Source: Desulfonatronum thioautotrophicum
GTDB taxonomy: Bacteria; Desulfobacterota; Desulfovibrionia; Desulfovibrionales; Desulfonatronaceae
Assembly (NCBI RefSeq): GCF_000934745.1
Contig: NZ_KN882169.1
Coordinates: 279,110 to 343,109, forward strand
Direction: 5' to 3'
DNA: 64,000 nt
Shown in pieces: positions 52,334 through 60,595 of the stretch. A program made the position numbers and the translations under genes. The stretch's first letter is position 1. Each line of letters starts with the position of its first letter. The notes below the pieces were generated by a model. That model worked only from the letters and a program-made list of their open reading frames with translations, was not told where the DNA came from and did no database searches.

Positions 52334-53907
52334 TGCAACCCATCTGGATGATCCTCATCCCATTTTTGGGGGCAGCGGCATGTTTGCTGCTCCGTGGCCG
52401 ATTCGTCGCCTGGGCCGGTTTGACCGCGTCCGGTGCGACGTTTGGAACCTGTCTCGCTCAACTCCTGCAAGTCTGGAACCAGGATGTTATCCGCATCGAC
52501 CTGGGTGGCTGGACAGCTCCGCTGGGTATCGGACTGTACCTTGACGGCCTGGGCATGATGTTTTTGTTGCTCACGGCACTGGTCGGTTTGCTGGTGGGCG
52601 TGTATGCGAACGGTTTTTTTGGCAGGGCAGCAGACTACCGGCGCATGGAACCATACTTCTGGCCGATCTGGCTGGTGCTCTGGGGCGGGTTGAACGGGGT
52701 TTATCTCAGCTCGGACGTGTTCAACGCGTATGTGCTCCTGGAGGTGGTCGGTCTGGCTGCTGTGGGACTGACCATTCTCTCAGGCACCCGTGAATCCCTG
52801 GTAGCCGGGTTGCGATATCTTCTGGCAGCCATGTTCGGTTCCCTGATCTATCTTCTGGGAGTGGCCCTGCTGTACGCCGAAATAGGCCATCTGAACATGT
52901 TCCTGCTGGCTGAGCAGATGCGTGTCTCGCTCCCCGCGGTGATCGCTTTTGGTTTGATGACCGGGGGATTGCTGATCAAAAGCGCTCTGTTGCCCTTCCA
53001 TTTTTGGTTGCCTCCAGCCCATGCAGGAGCACCGGCACCGGTCAGCGCCATCCTCTCCGGCGTGGTGACCAAGGCCTCTTTTTTCCTGTTGCTCCGCATC
53101 TGGTTCGTCGTTTTTCCGATGCTCTCCGTGCCCCTGACGGGCCAGCTTTTGGGGATGCTGGGCGGGGCGGCCGTGCTCTGGGGATCATTGCAGGCCGTGC
53201 GCCAAACCCGCTTGAAGCTCTTGATCGCCTATTCCACCGTGGGGCAGTTGGGATACCTTTTCTTCCTTTTTGCCCTGCTTGCGCCCTCAGGAGGTGGAGT
53301 CGGTACCGAAGAATGGGCTGTCATGGCCTGGACCGGTACGGTTTTTCATGTGTTTTCACATGGTTTGGCCAAAGCATCCCTGTTCATGGCCGCCGGCTGC
53401 CTGCTGCTGGCCATGGGTACGGACGAACTGGCGGCCATGCCGGATATGGCCGGGCGAATGCCCGTCATCACGTTCACCCTGGGCGTCGCCGGTGTCAGTC
53501 TCATGGGCCTGCCGCCCAGCGCCGGATTTGTTGCCAAATGGATGCTGCTCAAGGCCTGCCTGGTCAGTGGGCAGTGGTGGTGGGCCGTGGTCATTGCCCT
53601 CGGTGGTCTGCTTACCGCGGCCTATGTTTTCAAGATTCTGGCCTTTGCCTTTGTTCCGGCCAGTGACAAGAATGCGAATTCCCACCCTGATCCCATTGAA
53701 AACAAAAGGGTTTCGGAATCCAAAGAGGCCCAGGTCGTTAGGCCCGTTCCCCCGCTGATGACCCTGGCGGCGTTGGCCCTTGCCGTGCTGTGCGTGCTGT
53801 TCGGTTTCCGGGCCGAGGAAGTCATCGCCTTGTTGCCCCATGACCTTGGCCTGGATGCCCTGTTGGGCGGGCTGCATTCCGCATCTTCATCAGGAGAAAG
53901 ACCATGA
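52333..53907 (+). CDS. mrpD: Na+/H+ antiporter subunit MrpD-like, first copy
   Basis: The 524-residue protein has about 14 membrane helices and the proton_antipo_M signature: YVLLEVVGLAAVGLTILS, LLIKSALLPFHFWLPPAHAGAPAPVSAILSG, and FHVFSHGLAKASLFMAAG. The lysine in LLIKSAL and the histidine and lysine near SHGLAKA are the usual proton-path residues of complex I-related antiporters. It overlaps mrpC by one base and the next antiporter gene by four. A hydrophilic insert (about 445-475) precedes the last helices. Confidence 0.9.
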   Translation: MQPIWMILIPFLGAAACLLLRGRFVAWAGLTASGATFGTCLAQLLQVWNQDVIRIDLGGWTAPLGIGLYLDGLGMMFLLLTALVGLLVGVYANGFFGRAADYRRMEPYFWPIWLVLWGGLNGVYLSSDVFNAYVLLEVVGLAAVGLTILSGTRESLVAGLRYLLAAMFGSLIYLLGVALLYAEIGHLNMFLLAEQMRVSLPAVIAFGLMTGGLLIKSALLPFHFWLPPAHAGAPAPVSAILSGVVTKASFFLLLRIWFVVFPMLSVPLTGQLLGMLGGAAVLWGSLQAVRQTRLKLLIAYSTVGQLGYLFFLFALLAPSGGGVGTEEWAVMAWTGTVFHVFSHGLAKASLFMAAGCLLLAMGTDELAAMPDMAGRMPVITFTLGVAGVSLMGLPPSAGFVAKWMLLKACLVSGQWWWAVVIALGGLLTAAYVFKILAFAFVPASDKNANSHPDPIENKRVSESKEAQVVRPVPPLMTLAALALAVLCVLFGFRAEEVIALLPHDLGLDALLGGLHSASSSGERP

Positions 53908-55448
53908 CCATGGGGTTTTGGTTGCCGCTGATCGTCCTGTGCAGTTCCCTGTTCACCGGGCTGATCATCTTCCTCCTGCCAGAGGATCGTTCAGGGTTGC
54001 GAACCCTGCTGAACATGACCGGGGCCACTGTAAAAGTGATCGGTGTCTTTGCTATGGCCTGGGGTGTTCTGGCCCAGGGGGTCGACTATGAAGTCCGTTT
54101 TGCCATGGGACTGGGTTTCGACTTTCTGCTCAAGGTGGATTTGCTCTCCCTGGCTTTTGTATCGCTGTCCAGTAACCTCTGGTTTCTAACCACCCTCTAT
54201 GCGGTGGGCTACCTGGAGGGATCGCCAAATCGAAGCCGGTTTTTCGGGTTCTTCAGCCTGTGCGTGACTGCGTCCACCGGTGTGGCCCTGGCCGGCAACC
54301 TGATTACCTTCTTCATTTTTTACGAGTTCCTGACCCTGGTCACCTATCCCTTGGTGGTTCATCAAGGCACGCCGCAAGCTCTGGCCGCCGGACGGACGTA
54401 TCTCTGGTATGCCATGAGCGCTGGAGCCGTGCTGTTTTTGGGAGTGGTCGGACTGCAAACCCTGGCCGGTCCCTTTGACTTTATTTCCGGCGGGGTCCTG
54501 GCGGCCATGGATCAAATCGGAACATGGGAAGCCCGGGTTGTTTTTACGTTGTTGATCTGCGGGCTGGCAGTGAAGATCGCCTTTGTGCCCCTGCATGGCT
54601 GGCTGCCCGCGGCCATGGTCGCACCTGCGCCGGTCAGCGCGCTGCTGCACGCCGTAGCCGTGGTCAAGGCCGGAGCCTTCGGCATCCTGCGAGTGGTTCA
54701 GGACGTCTATGGCAAGGACTTCGCGAGCCAACTCGGAGTGCTGGACCCCCTGGCCGCAGTGGTGGTGGCTACGATTATCTTTGGTTCCCTGCGGGCATTG
54801 ATGCAAAGCGAGCTAAAGCGCCGTTTGGCATATTCCACGGTCAGTCAGGTGTCATATATCGCCCTTGGTGCCGTGGTTCTTGGCCCCCTGGCCACGGTGG
54901 GAGGGTTGGCCCATCTGGTTCACCAAGGGATCATGAAAATCACCCTGTTTTTTTGTGCCGGAATTTTTGCCCGCTCCCGAAATATTCACCGCGTTGACCA
55001 GATGGACGGTTTGGGCCGGACCATGCCCGTGACCATGGCCTTGTTCACTATCGCCTCCCTCGGCATGATCGGCGTGCCTCCGGTGGCCGGCTTTGTCAGT
55101 AAATGGTACCTGGCCCAGGGCGGAATCCAGGCTGGTCAAGACTGGGTGGTGGCGGTTTTGATCCTTAGCAGCCTGCTCAACGCGGCCTATTTTTTACCTA
55201 TCCTGCACCGGGCCTGGTTTCGGCCCTGCTTGGGGGCCCCCGGAGATGAAATGCCGGAAGCCGCTTCCAATGGGGCCTGGAAAGCACCCCCAGGTATGTG
55301 CCGGATCTTTGAAGCACCGTGGATGCTTCTGCTGCCTACCTTGGCCACGGCTCTTTTTTCCTTGGCTGCCGGGGTTTTCGCCGGTTGGGAATGGAGTCCG
55401 TTGGGTGTTGCGAAAATCATCAGCGCCGGTCGGGGGGCATTTCCGTGA
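53904..55448 (+). CDS. Mrp antiporter-like subunit, second copy (MrpD/NuoM-like)
   Basis: The 514-residue protein is again a proton_antipo_M polytopic subunit, with FIFYEFLTLVTYPLVVHQG, AVKIAFVPLHGWLPAAMVAPAPVSALLHAVAVVKAG and LVHQGIMKITLFFCAGIF. The conserved glutamate, lysines and histidines of the helices are in place. Phrases such as FYEFLTLVTYPLV are close to the subunits found in hydrogenase- and Mrp-type complexes. It overlaps the first mrpD by four bases and is followed after 119 bases by the third copy. Confidence 0.88.
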   Translation: MTMGFWLPLIVLCSSLFTGLIIFLLPEDRSGLRTLLNMTGATVKVIGVFAMAWGVLAQGVDYEVRFAMGLGFDFLLKVDLLSLAFVSLSSNLWFLTTLYAVGYLEGSPNRSRFFGFFSLCVTASTGVALAGNLITFFIFYEFLTLVTYPLVVHQGTPQALAAGRTYLWYAMSAGAVLFLGVVGLQTLAGPFDFISGGVLAAMDQIGTWEARVVFTLLICGLAVKIAFVPLHGWLPAAMVAPAPVSALLHAVAVVKAGAFGILRVVQDVYGKDFASQLGVLDPLAAVVVATIIFGSLRALMQSELKRRLAYSTVSQVSYIALGAVVLGPLATVGGLAHLVHQGIMKITLFFCAGIFARSRNIHRVDQMDGLGRTMPVTMALFTIASLGMIGVPPVAGFVSKWYLAQGGIQAGQDWVVAVLILSSLLNAAYFLPILHRAWFRPCLGAPGDEMPEAASNGAWKAPPGMCRIFEAPWMLLLPTLATALFSLAAGVFAGWEWSPLGVAKIISAGRGAFP

Positions 55449-55567
55449 GTCGCATGGAAGGATCAATCATCCTTATGGGCAGGCCTTGCGTCTGCCCAGG
55501 GCGACCGCAAGGATCACCCCTGTGTAATGAAGGTAAATCCTGAAGAAAACAGAGGTATCAGAAAATC

Positions 55568-57421
55568 ATGATCTGGCTGGGCGTCATCGGCTTTCCGCTC
55601 CTTGTATGCTGCCTGCTTGGTTTTGGCCGAGTGCGGGATGTGGCCGCCGGTCCAGGGCTTTGGCTCGCTCCGTTGCCGGCTCTGGGGCTGGCCCTGTTCG
55701 TTGAGGGAGGAGCACCTGGTTTTTTTCCGGCCTTGTTTTTGGAAACCACGCTTCACTTCGGAACATATGGGCGGCTTTTTCTGTTCCTGACCGCCGTGCT
55801 GTGGACAGCAGCCGGAGTGTTTGCCTGGTCCGCGGCGCAGGGCGTGTCCGGTGGCCGGGATCGAATCCGTTTCGCTTTCTTTTTTTTGGTCACCCTGACG
55901 GGCAACCTCGGGGTTTGCCTGGCCCAGGACCTTGCCTCCTTTTATGTCTTTTTTGCCACGATGAGTTTTGCCGCCTATGGGTTGATCGTCCACGATCAAT
56001 CTCCCAAGGCGCTGTATGCCGGGAAAATCTATCTGATCATGGCCGTAGTCGGGGAGGTTCTGCTGGCGACGGCTTTTTTTTACGCCGGAATCCTCGGTGA
56101 CAGTCTGCTCTTCACTGACGCGGCGCAAGCGCTGACAGACCCGAATGCAGGATATGCCCAATCGACTCTGGGGTCGACCCTGGTCTTCTCACTGGCCGTG
56201 GCTGGTTTCGGAATCAAGGCCGGGGTGATCGGGTTGCATCTCTGGCTGCCTTTGGCCCACCCGGCGGCGCCCACCGCGGCCAGCGCGGTCCTCAGCGGGG
56301 TGATGATCAAGATCGGCCTGTTGGGCTGGCTGCAATTGTTTCCCCTCGTTGCCGGGCAGCCCGCCTGGGGAATGGTGCTGGCCTGGCTGGGCTTGTCCGG
56401 TGCGGTCTACGCCGTAGCCGCCGGCTTCACCCAGCATGATCCAAAAACCATCCTGGCCTATTCCAGCGTCAGTCAGATAGGGCTGATGACCATGGCCGTA
56501 GGCTTTATCCTGGCCGCCCCAAGTCACCAGCATGGTGAAGCGTCCTTGGTTAATTCTGTGCCCCTGGCTGGGCTCCTGTTGTTCGTGCTGGTCCACGGCC
56601 TGGCCAAGGCTGCCCTTTTTCTCGGCGTAGGCGTGGCCAAGGCGACACCTGGGCAGGCAACCCATCGGCGATGGGTTCTGGCCGGCCTGGCTGCCGTGGG
56701 ATTGGTCCTGGCTGGGGCGCCGTTCACCGGTGGAGCCCTGGTCAAACAGACCCTGAAATCCGCAGCAGAACAGTTACCGCCGATCTGGAGTGAATTTTTC
56801 AGTGCGGTGTTGCCCCTGACCGCCGTGGGCACGACTCTGCTGATGGCCATGTTTCTCTGGCGGATCTGGCAGGTCATGACTGCAGAGAGTTTGCCGCACG
56901 GAGTGCATTCCAAGACTGCTGACGATATGAAAAAAGTGAAGCCAATGCGGGGAATGGTTTTAGCCTGGGGCGGACTTTTGCTTCTGGTGGTGGCCTTGCT
57001 TCCTTGGGCATCATTGCTGTTCCCGGAAGTCATCAATGCATTGCCTGGACTTTCTGGAAAGGGCTGGAAGGGCGTCTGGGACGGACTATGGCCCATTATC
57101 CTGGGATTGATAGCGTCTGGAATGTTTCTCCGACTGAACCGAGGGGGCGGAGAAGGTAACGGGTTGGGTGATCTGGTCCTGTCAGCCCTGGAACGCAGGG
57201 CGTCCCGTCTGCACGCCTGGTGGGGCAGCAGTCCATACTGCGATCCGACATGTGGGACCATCAATCTCGTGGCTTGGTCGGACCGGATCCTGCAAAGCCG
57301 CTGGATGCAAACCGTGCCGGATCGGATCGAACGGCGGCTACGTTATTGGCATACCGTGGGTGTGTTGTTCGTCGGGTTTGTACTGGCTTTTATTGCCGTG
57401 ACCTGGTGGAGTGGGCGGTAG
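55568..57421 (+). CDS. Mrp antiporter-like subunit, third copy
   Basis: The 617-residue protein is a longer proton_antipo_M subunit: SFYVFFATMSFAAYGLIVHDQ, GIKAGVIGLHLWLPLAHPAAPTAASAVLSGVMIKIGLLGW, and LVHGLAKAALFLGVGVA. After about residue 480 it has extra C-terminal membrane helices and a soluble linker, as in HyfB/NuoL-type chains. In the glutamate position of helix 5 it has FFATMSF rather than FYEFL, a possible loss of one proton-path glutamate. Together the three copies replace the usual MrpA and MrpD pair. The ATG follows AGAGGTATCAGAAAATC without a strong ribosome binding site. Confidence 0.85.
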   Translation: MIWLGVIGFPLLVCCLLGFGRVRDVAAGPGLWLAPLPALGLALFVEGGAPGFFPALFLETTLHFGTYGRLFLFLTAVLWTAAGVFAWSAAQGVSGGRDRIRFAFFFLVTLTGNLGVCLAQDLASFYVFFATMSFAAYGLIVHDQSPKALYAGKIYLIMAVVGEVLLATAFFYAGILGDSLLFTDAAQALTDPNAGYAQSTLGSTLVFSLAVAGFGIKAGVIGLHLWLPLAHPAAPTAASAVLSGVMIKIGLLGWLQLFPLVAGQPAWGMVLAWLGLSGAVYAVAAGFTQHDPKTILAYSSVSQIGLMTMAVGFILAAPSHQHGEASLVNSVPLAGLLLFVLVHGLAKAALFLGVGVAKATPGQATHRRWVLAGLAAVGLVLAGAPFTGGALVKQTLKSAAEQLPPIWSEFFSAVLPLTAVGTTLLMAMFLWRIWQVMTAESLPHGVHSKTADDMKKVKPMRGMVLAWGGLLLLVVALLPWASLLFPEVINALPGLSGKGWKGVWDGLWPIILGLIASGMFLRLNRGGGEGNGLGDLVLSALERRASRLHAWWGSSPYCDPTCGTINLVAWSDRILQSRWMQTVPDRIERRLRYWHTVGVLFVGFVLAFIAVTWWSGR

Positions 57422-57686
57422 GGGTTGAGTTGACTGGGGCGGAATGGCCAGATTGGTTTGCTTTCTCCTTCATGCAAAATGAAACTAATGCTTTTTTTCT
57501 CGTTACTATTCAGCACATCCTGGACAAAGCTGGGTGGTTTCCAGGCTTCTCCGGGCATGGACCAGCTTCAGTTCGAAAAGCGGTCAGGAGTCCGTCCATG
57601 TCCAGCCGGTGATTCGGCTCCAACTTGACGAGACTTTTTCCAAGATCCTATATTAGGTCTTGAGCAAAAAAAACAGGAGACTTTTC

Positions 57687-57938
57687 ATGCCGACAAATCT
57701 CGTTCTTGCTGATGTTACGGCCAGCATATCCGATCTTAAGAAAAATCCCATGAAGACCGTGGAGGCGGGTGATGGCTTTGCCGTGGCGATTTTGAACCGG
57801 AACAAGCCGGCCTTTTACTGTGTTCCGTCGTCGGCCTATGAGGCCCTAATGGACAGGCTGGAAGACCTGGAGTTGAACGCATTGGCCGATGCCCGCAAGG
57901 ATCAGCCGGAAGTGGAAGTGTCTCTCGATGAATTATAA
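57687..57938 (+). CDS. RelB/StbD-like antitoxin (Phd/YefM type)
   Basis: The 83-residue protein starts MPTNLVLADVTASISDLKKNP and continues with a GDGFAVAILNRNKPAFYCVPSSAYEALMD stretch, the Phd/YefM/StbD antitoxin pattern: an N-terminal DNA-binding fold followed by an acidic tail that wraps the toxin (DQPEVEVSLDEL). The ATG at 57687 has AGGAG six to seven bases upstream; the frame from 57660 lacks it. It overlaps the toxin start by 11 bases. As a rule such antitoxins repress their own promoter, so the 57422-57686 spacer probably holds that promoter. Confidence 0.88.
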   Translation: MPTNLVLADVTASISDLKKNPMKTVEAGDGFAVAILNRNKPAFYCVPSSAYEALMDRLEDLELNALADARKDQPEVEVSLDEL

Positions 57939-58209
57939 GCTGCGGTTCAAGGAGCAAGCCTTGAAGGAGTGGCAAAAGCTGGACGAACCTCTTCGAGGTC
58001 AATTCAAACGAAAGCTCCAGGAGAGGCTGAACAACCCGCATATCCCCGCCTCCCGCCTGTCCGGAAGCGCTAACCGATATAAGATAAAGCTGAAAAGTGT
58101 CGGGTATCGTCTGGTCTATGAAGTCCGTGACGCGGTTTTCGTGGTCGTGGTCATCGCAGTGGGGAAGCGTGAGCGTGGTTCGGTTTACAAGATGGCGGCG
58201 AAGCGCTGA
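57928..58209 (+). CDS. RelE/StbE-type toxin
   Basis: The 93-residue basic protein reads MNYKLRFKEQALKEWQKLDEPLRGQFKRKL, then RLSGSANRYKIKLKSVGYRLVYEVRD and VVVIAVGKRERGSVYKMA. This is the RelE/ParE fold in its mRNA-cleaving RelE/StbE branch, with conserved arginines and the GYRLVYE and VGKRERG phrases. It would cleave mRNA at the ribosome when free of its antitoxin. The start ATG lies within the last codons of the antitoxin gene; longer frames are spurious. The pair is inserted between two mrp genes in the same direction. Confidence 0.88.
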   Translation: MNYKLRFKEQALKEWQKLDEPLRGQFKRKLQERLNNPHIPASRLSGSANRYKIKLKSVGYRLVYEVRDAVFVVVVIAVGKRERGSVYKMAAKR

Positions 58210-58268
58210 AGCTCGCTGTATCCATGCTGGATTTCATGGCCCTGGCCTCATGGATTGGACGTTAGGAG

Positions 58269-58823
58269 ATGTTGATAGTGGAATCTGGAATTGAATCCGT
58301 GAAGAATTCATCTGAATCGACTGAGCGTTTGATATCGCCATGGAGCATTCCCGGTCGGGACAGTATCTTGGCCCGGATATTGGGGTTCAGTCTGCTCTGG
58401 TGGATAGTGATCGAGGGCGGGACATTTTTCTCCGTGCTGGGACTGCTCGGGATCGGGCTTGCAGTGCTGACCAGCTTTTATCTATCGCCTTCGCGAACCT
58501 GGCGCGTGCGGCCTCTGGCCGTGCTCCGTTTTCTGCCGTATTTTTTCTGGCAATCATTGCTGGGCGGCCTGGACGTTGCCTCGCGGGCCATGCGTTTGCG
58601 GGTGGAGGTGTCGCCCACCGTGATTCCTCACGTCCTTCATTTAAATACCGAGGTGGCCCGAGTGCTCTTCCTCTGGGTGGTCAGCCTTCTACCCGGAACT
58701 GCAGCCGTGGATATCCAGGGTGACCAGGTCAGCATTCATGCCTTGGACCAACGTCTCGCCACCCCCGGGGCATTGCGGAATCTGGAAGAAAGAGTCGCGG
58801 CATTGTTTCGCATTGACGCTTGA
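58269..58823 (+). CDS. mrpE: Na+/H+ antiporter subunit MrpE
   Basis: The 184-residue protein has an N-terminal pair of membrane helices (about 35-75), then the MrpE phrase WRVRPLAVLRFLPYFFWQSLLGGLDVASRAM, and HLNTEVARVLFLWVVSLLPGTAAVDIQGDQVSIHALD. It completes the Mrp complex and probably sits at its edge. AGGAG lies just before the ATG at 58269, so the true start may be a few codons later (TTG at 58272 or GTG at 58278). It is cut off from the rest of the operon by the toxin-antitoxin pair. Confidence 0.88.
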   Translation: MLIVESGIESVKNSSESTERLISPWSIPGRDSILARILGFSLLWWIVIEGGTFFSVLGLLGIGLAVLTSFYLSPSRTWRVRPLAVLRFLPYFFWQSLLGGLDVASRAMRLRVEVSPTVIPHVLHLNTEVARVLFLWVVSLLPGTAAVDIQGDQVSIHALDQRLATPGALRNLEERVAALFRIDA

Positions 58824-58982
58824 AACGGGGGCCATTACAGCATGAGCCGTGAGTAGCTTCTTTCACAATGCATCGGTATGCTGTTGCACCCATAACGGCC
58901 CGAAACCTGCTCAATACGGCGTCTTGTGCTGCCGTTTGGGTACGACCATCACAATCCATATCCCAAACCTGGAGGCAAACGC

Positions 58983-60422
58983 ATGAAGACAAAAATCGTG
59001 GTCACGGTAGGGCCGGCAATCGATTCAGAGGACATGCTGCGTCGGATGATCGAACAAGGGGTGCGCATTTTTCGATTGAACTTTTCTCACGGTGACCGGC
59101 CCTATTTTGAAACGATCATTGCCCGGTTGAAAAAGCTGGAAGCGGCAATGGACGTCTCCCTGAGCCTGCTCCAGGACCTCTCCGGGCCAAAGATTCGTAT
59201 CGGGGAAATCGCGGATGCCCCCTGGGACGTATACAAGGACGACCTGATTTGCATGGGGCTTCCCGGTGGACAAAAGGTGTTGGAGTCCACTGGACAAAAT
59301 CTCCCAACCCTCAGATGGATCGACCTGGATCAGCCGAGAATGCTGGAAGTATTGGAACCCGGAGATACGGTAACCTTAAGCGATGGCGGCTTGCAGTTTC
59401 GGGTTCAGGAAAAACTCGATGCTCGCACGGCACTGCTCCAGGCAGCCAATGCCGGGCTACTGTCATCGAAAAAAGGCGTGGCGTTTCCCGGCAAGGTCAG
59501 CCCCTTGCCGGCGTTTACGCCCAAGGACCGGATGGATTTGGCCTATGGCCTGGAACTCGGGGTGAACGTGGTGGCTTTGTCCTTTGTCCAGGATGCTGAG
59601 GATATTCGCTCCTTGATCAACGAAATGGAGCGTCTTGGCTATCGGGTTCCGGTGATTGCCAAACTGGAACGCAAAAACGCGGTGGAGAATTTGGAGGAGA
59701 TTCTGGAGCTGGTGGATGGCGTGATGGTTGCCCGGGGCGACCTGGGGCTGGAGTGCCCGCTGGCCTCTCTGCCTGGACTGCAAAAGGAAATTATCACGGC
59801 CTGCAACCAGGCCGGCAAACCAGTGATCGTGGCTACCCAGATGCTGCTCTCCATGGTGGACAACCCCATGCCGACCCGTGCTGAAATTACCGATGTGGCC
59901 AATGCCATTCATGACGGCACGGATTGCGTGATGCTCTCCGAGGAGACAGCCATCGGTGCCCACCCCGTGGACACTGTGCGCACCATGCAGGACATCGGCT
60001 TGGAGGCGGAACGGTTTGGAGCGAATCATCGCCGGGGACCCAAGGCACCCAGAGATCAGTCTGATCCGGCCTGGTTCCTGGCTTATGCCGCCTGCCTGCT
60101 GGCCGAGAAGGCCAAGGTCCGGGCCCTGGTGGCGCACAGCATCTCCGGGGCTACGATCCGCCACCTCAGCGCATGCCGTCCGGAACAACCCATCTACGCA
60201 CTCAGTCCGGATTATCCAGCTCGACAGTTTCTGAATTTCTCCAAAGGCGTGCTGCCCTGTTCAATCAAAGAGCAATTGTCGGATCACCTGGACCGGACGG
60301 AATATTTCGTGGACAGCAGCCGAGATTTCGCCACTGGCGAAGCCGTGGTGATCACCGCCGGCCAGCCCAAGCCGCGCCAGGAGCGCGTGGCCACGAATCT
60401 GGTGAAGATTTACGTGAAATAG
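58983..60422 (+). CDS. pyk: Pyruvate kinase
   Basis: The 479-residue protein follows the family from KTKIVVTVGPAIDSEDML through FRLNFSHG, LQDLSGPKIRIGEI, VVALSFVQDAEDI, the active site VIAKLERKNAVENL, GVMVARGDLGLECP, and PVIVATQMLLSMVDNPMPTRAEITDVANAIHDGTDCVMLSEETAIGAHPV. It converts PEP and ADP to pyruvate and ATP. The C-terminal regulatory domain is present. GGAGG lies nine bases before the ATG; an upstream frame from 58926 is not needed. In the active-site region the usual threonine and glutamate residues are intact. Confidence 0.95.
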   Translation: MKTKIVVTVGPAIDSEDMLRRMIEQGVRIFRLNFSHGDRPYFETIIARLKKLEAAMDVSLSLLQDLSGPKIRIGEIADAPWDVYKDDLICMGLPGGQKVLESTGQNLPTLRWIDLDQPRMLEVLEPGDTVTLSDGGLQFRVQEKLDARTALLQAANAGLLSSKKGVAFPGKVSPLPAFTPKDRMDLAYGLELGVNVVALSFVQDAEDIRSLINEMERLGYRVPVIAKLERKNAVENLEEILELVDGVMVARGDLGLECPLASLPGLQKEIITACNQAGKPVIVATQMLLSMVDNPMPTRAEITDVANAIHDGTDCVMLSEETAIGAHPVDTVRTMQDIGLEAERFGANHRRGPKAPRDQSDPAWFLAYAACLLAEKAKVRALVAHSISGATIRHLSACRPEQPIYALSPDYPARQFLNFSKGVLPCSIKEQLSDHLDRTEYFVDSSRDFATGEAVVITAGQPKPRQERVATNLVKIYVK

Positions 60423-60595
60423 TAGGTGGTTGTCTTGGGACCAACTACCTGTCCATGACCGTCATGGGGAGGGAACGGAGCTTCGTTGCTACCGGCATCT
60501 GCTCTTTTTTTGACTCCTTGGCGGAGAACAGAGGTATTTTAAAAAATCCCCATGATGTTTGCCGATTGAGTCGGGCTGTTTCCCTATGAGGCCGG

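Noticed and set aside
60461-60589. Short frame between pyk and the trehalose gene
   Set aside because: No ribosome binding site and no recognisable pattern; it lies in a convergent intergenic region.
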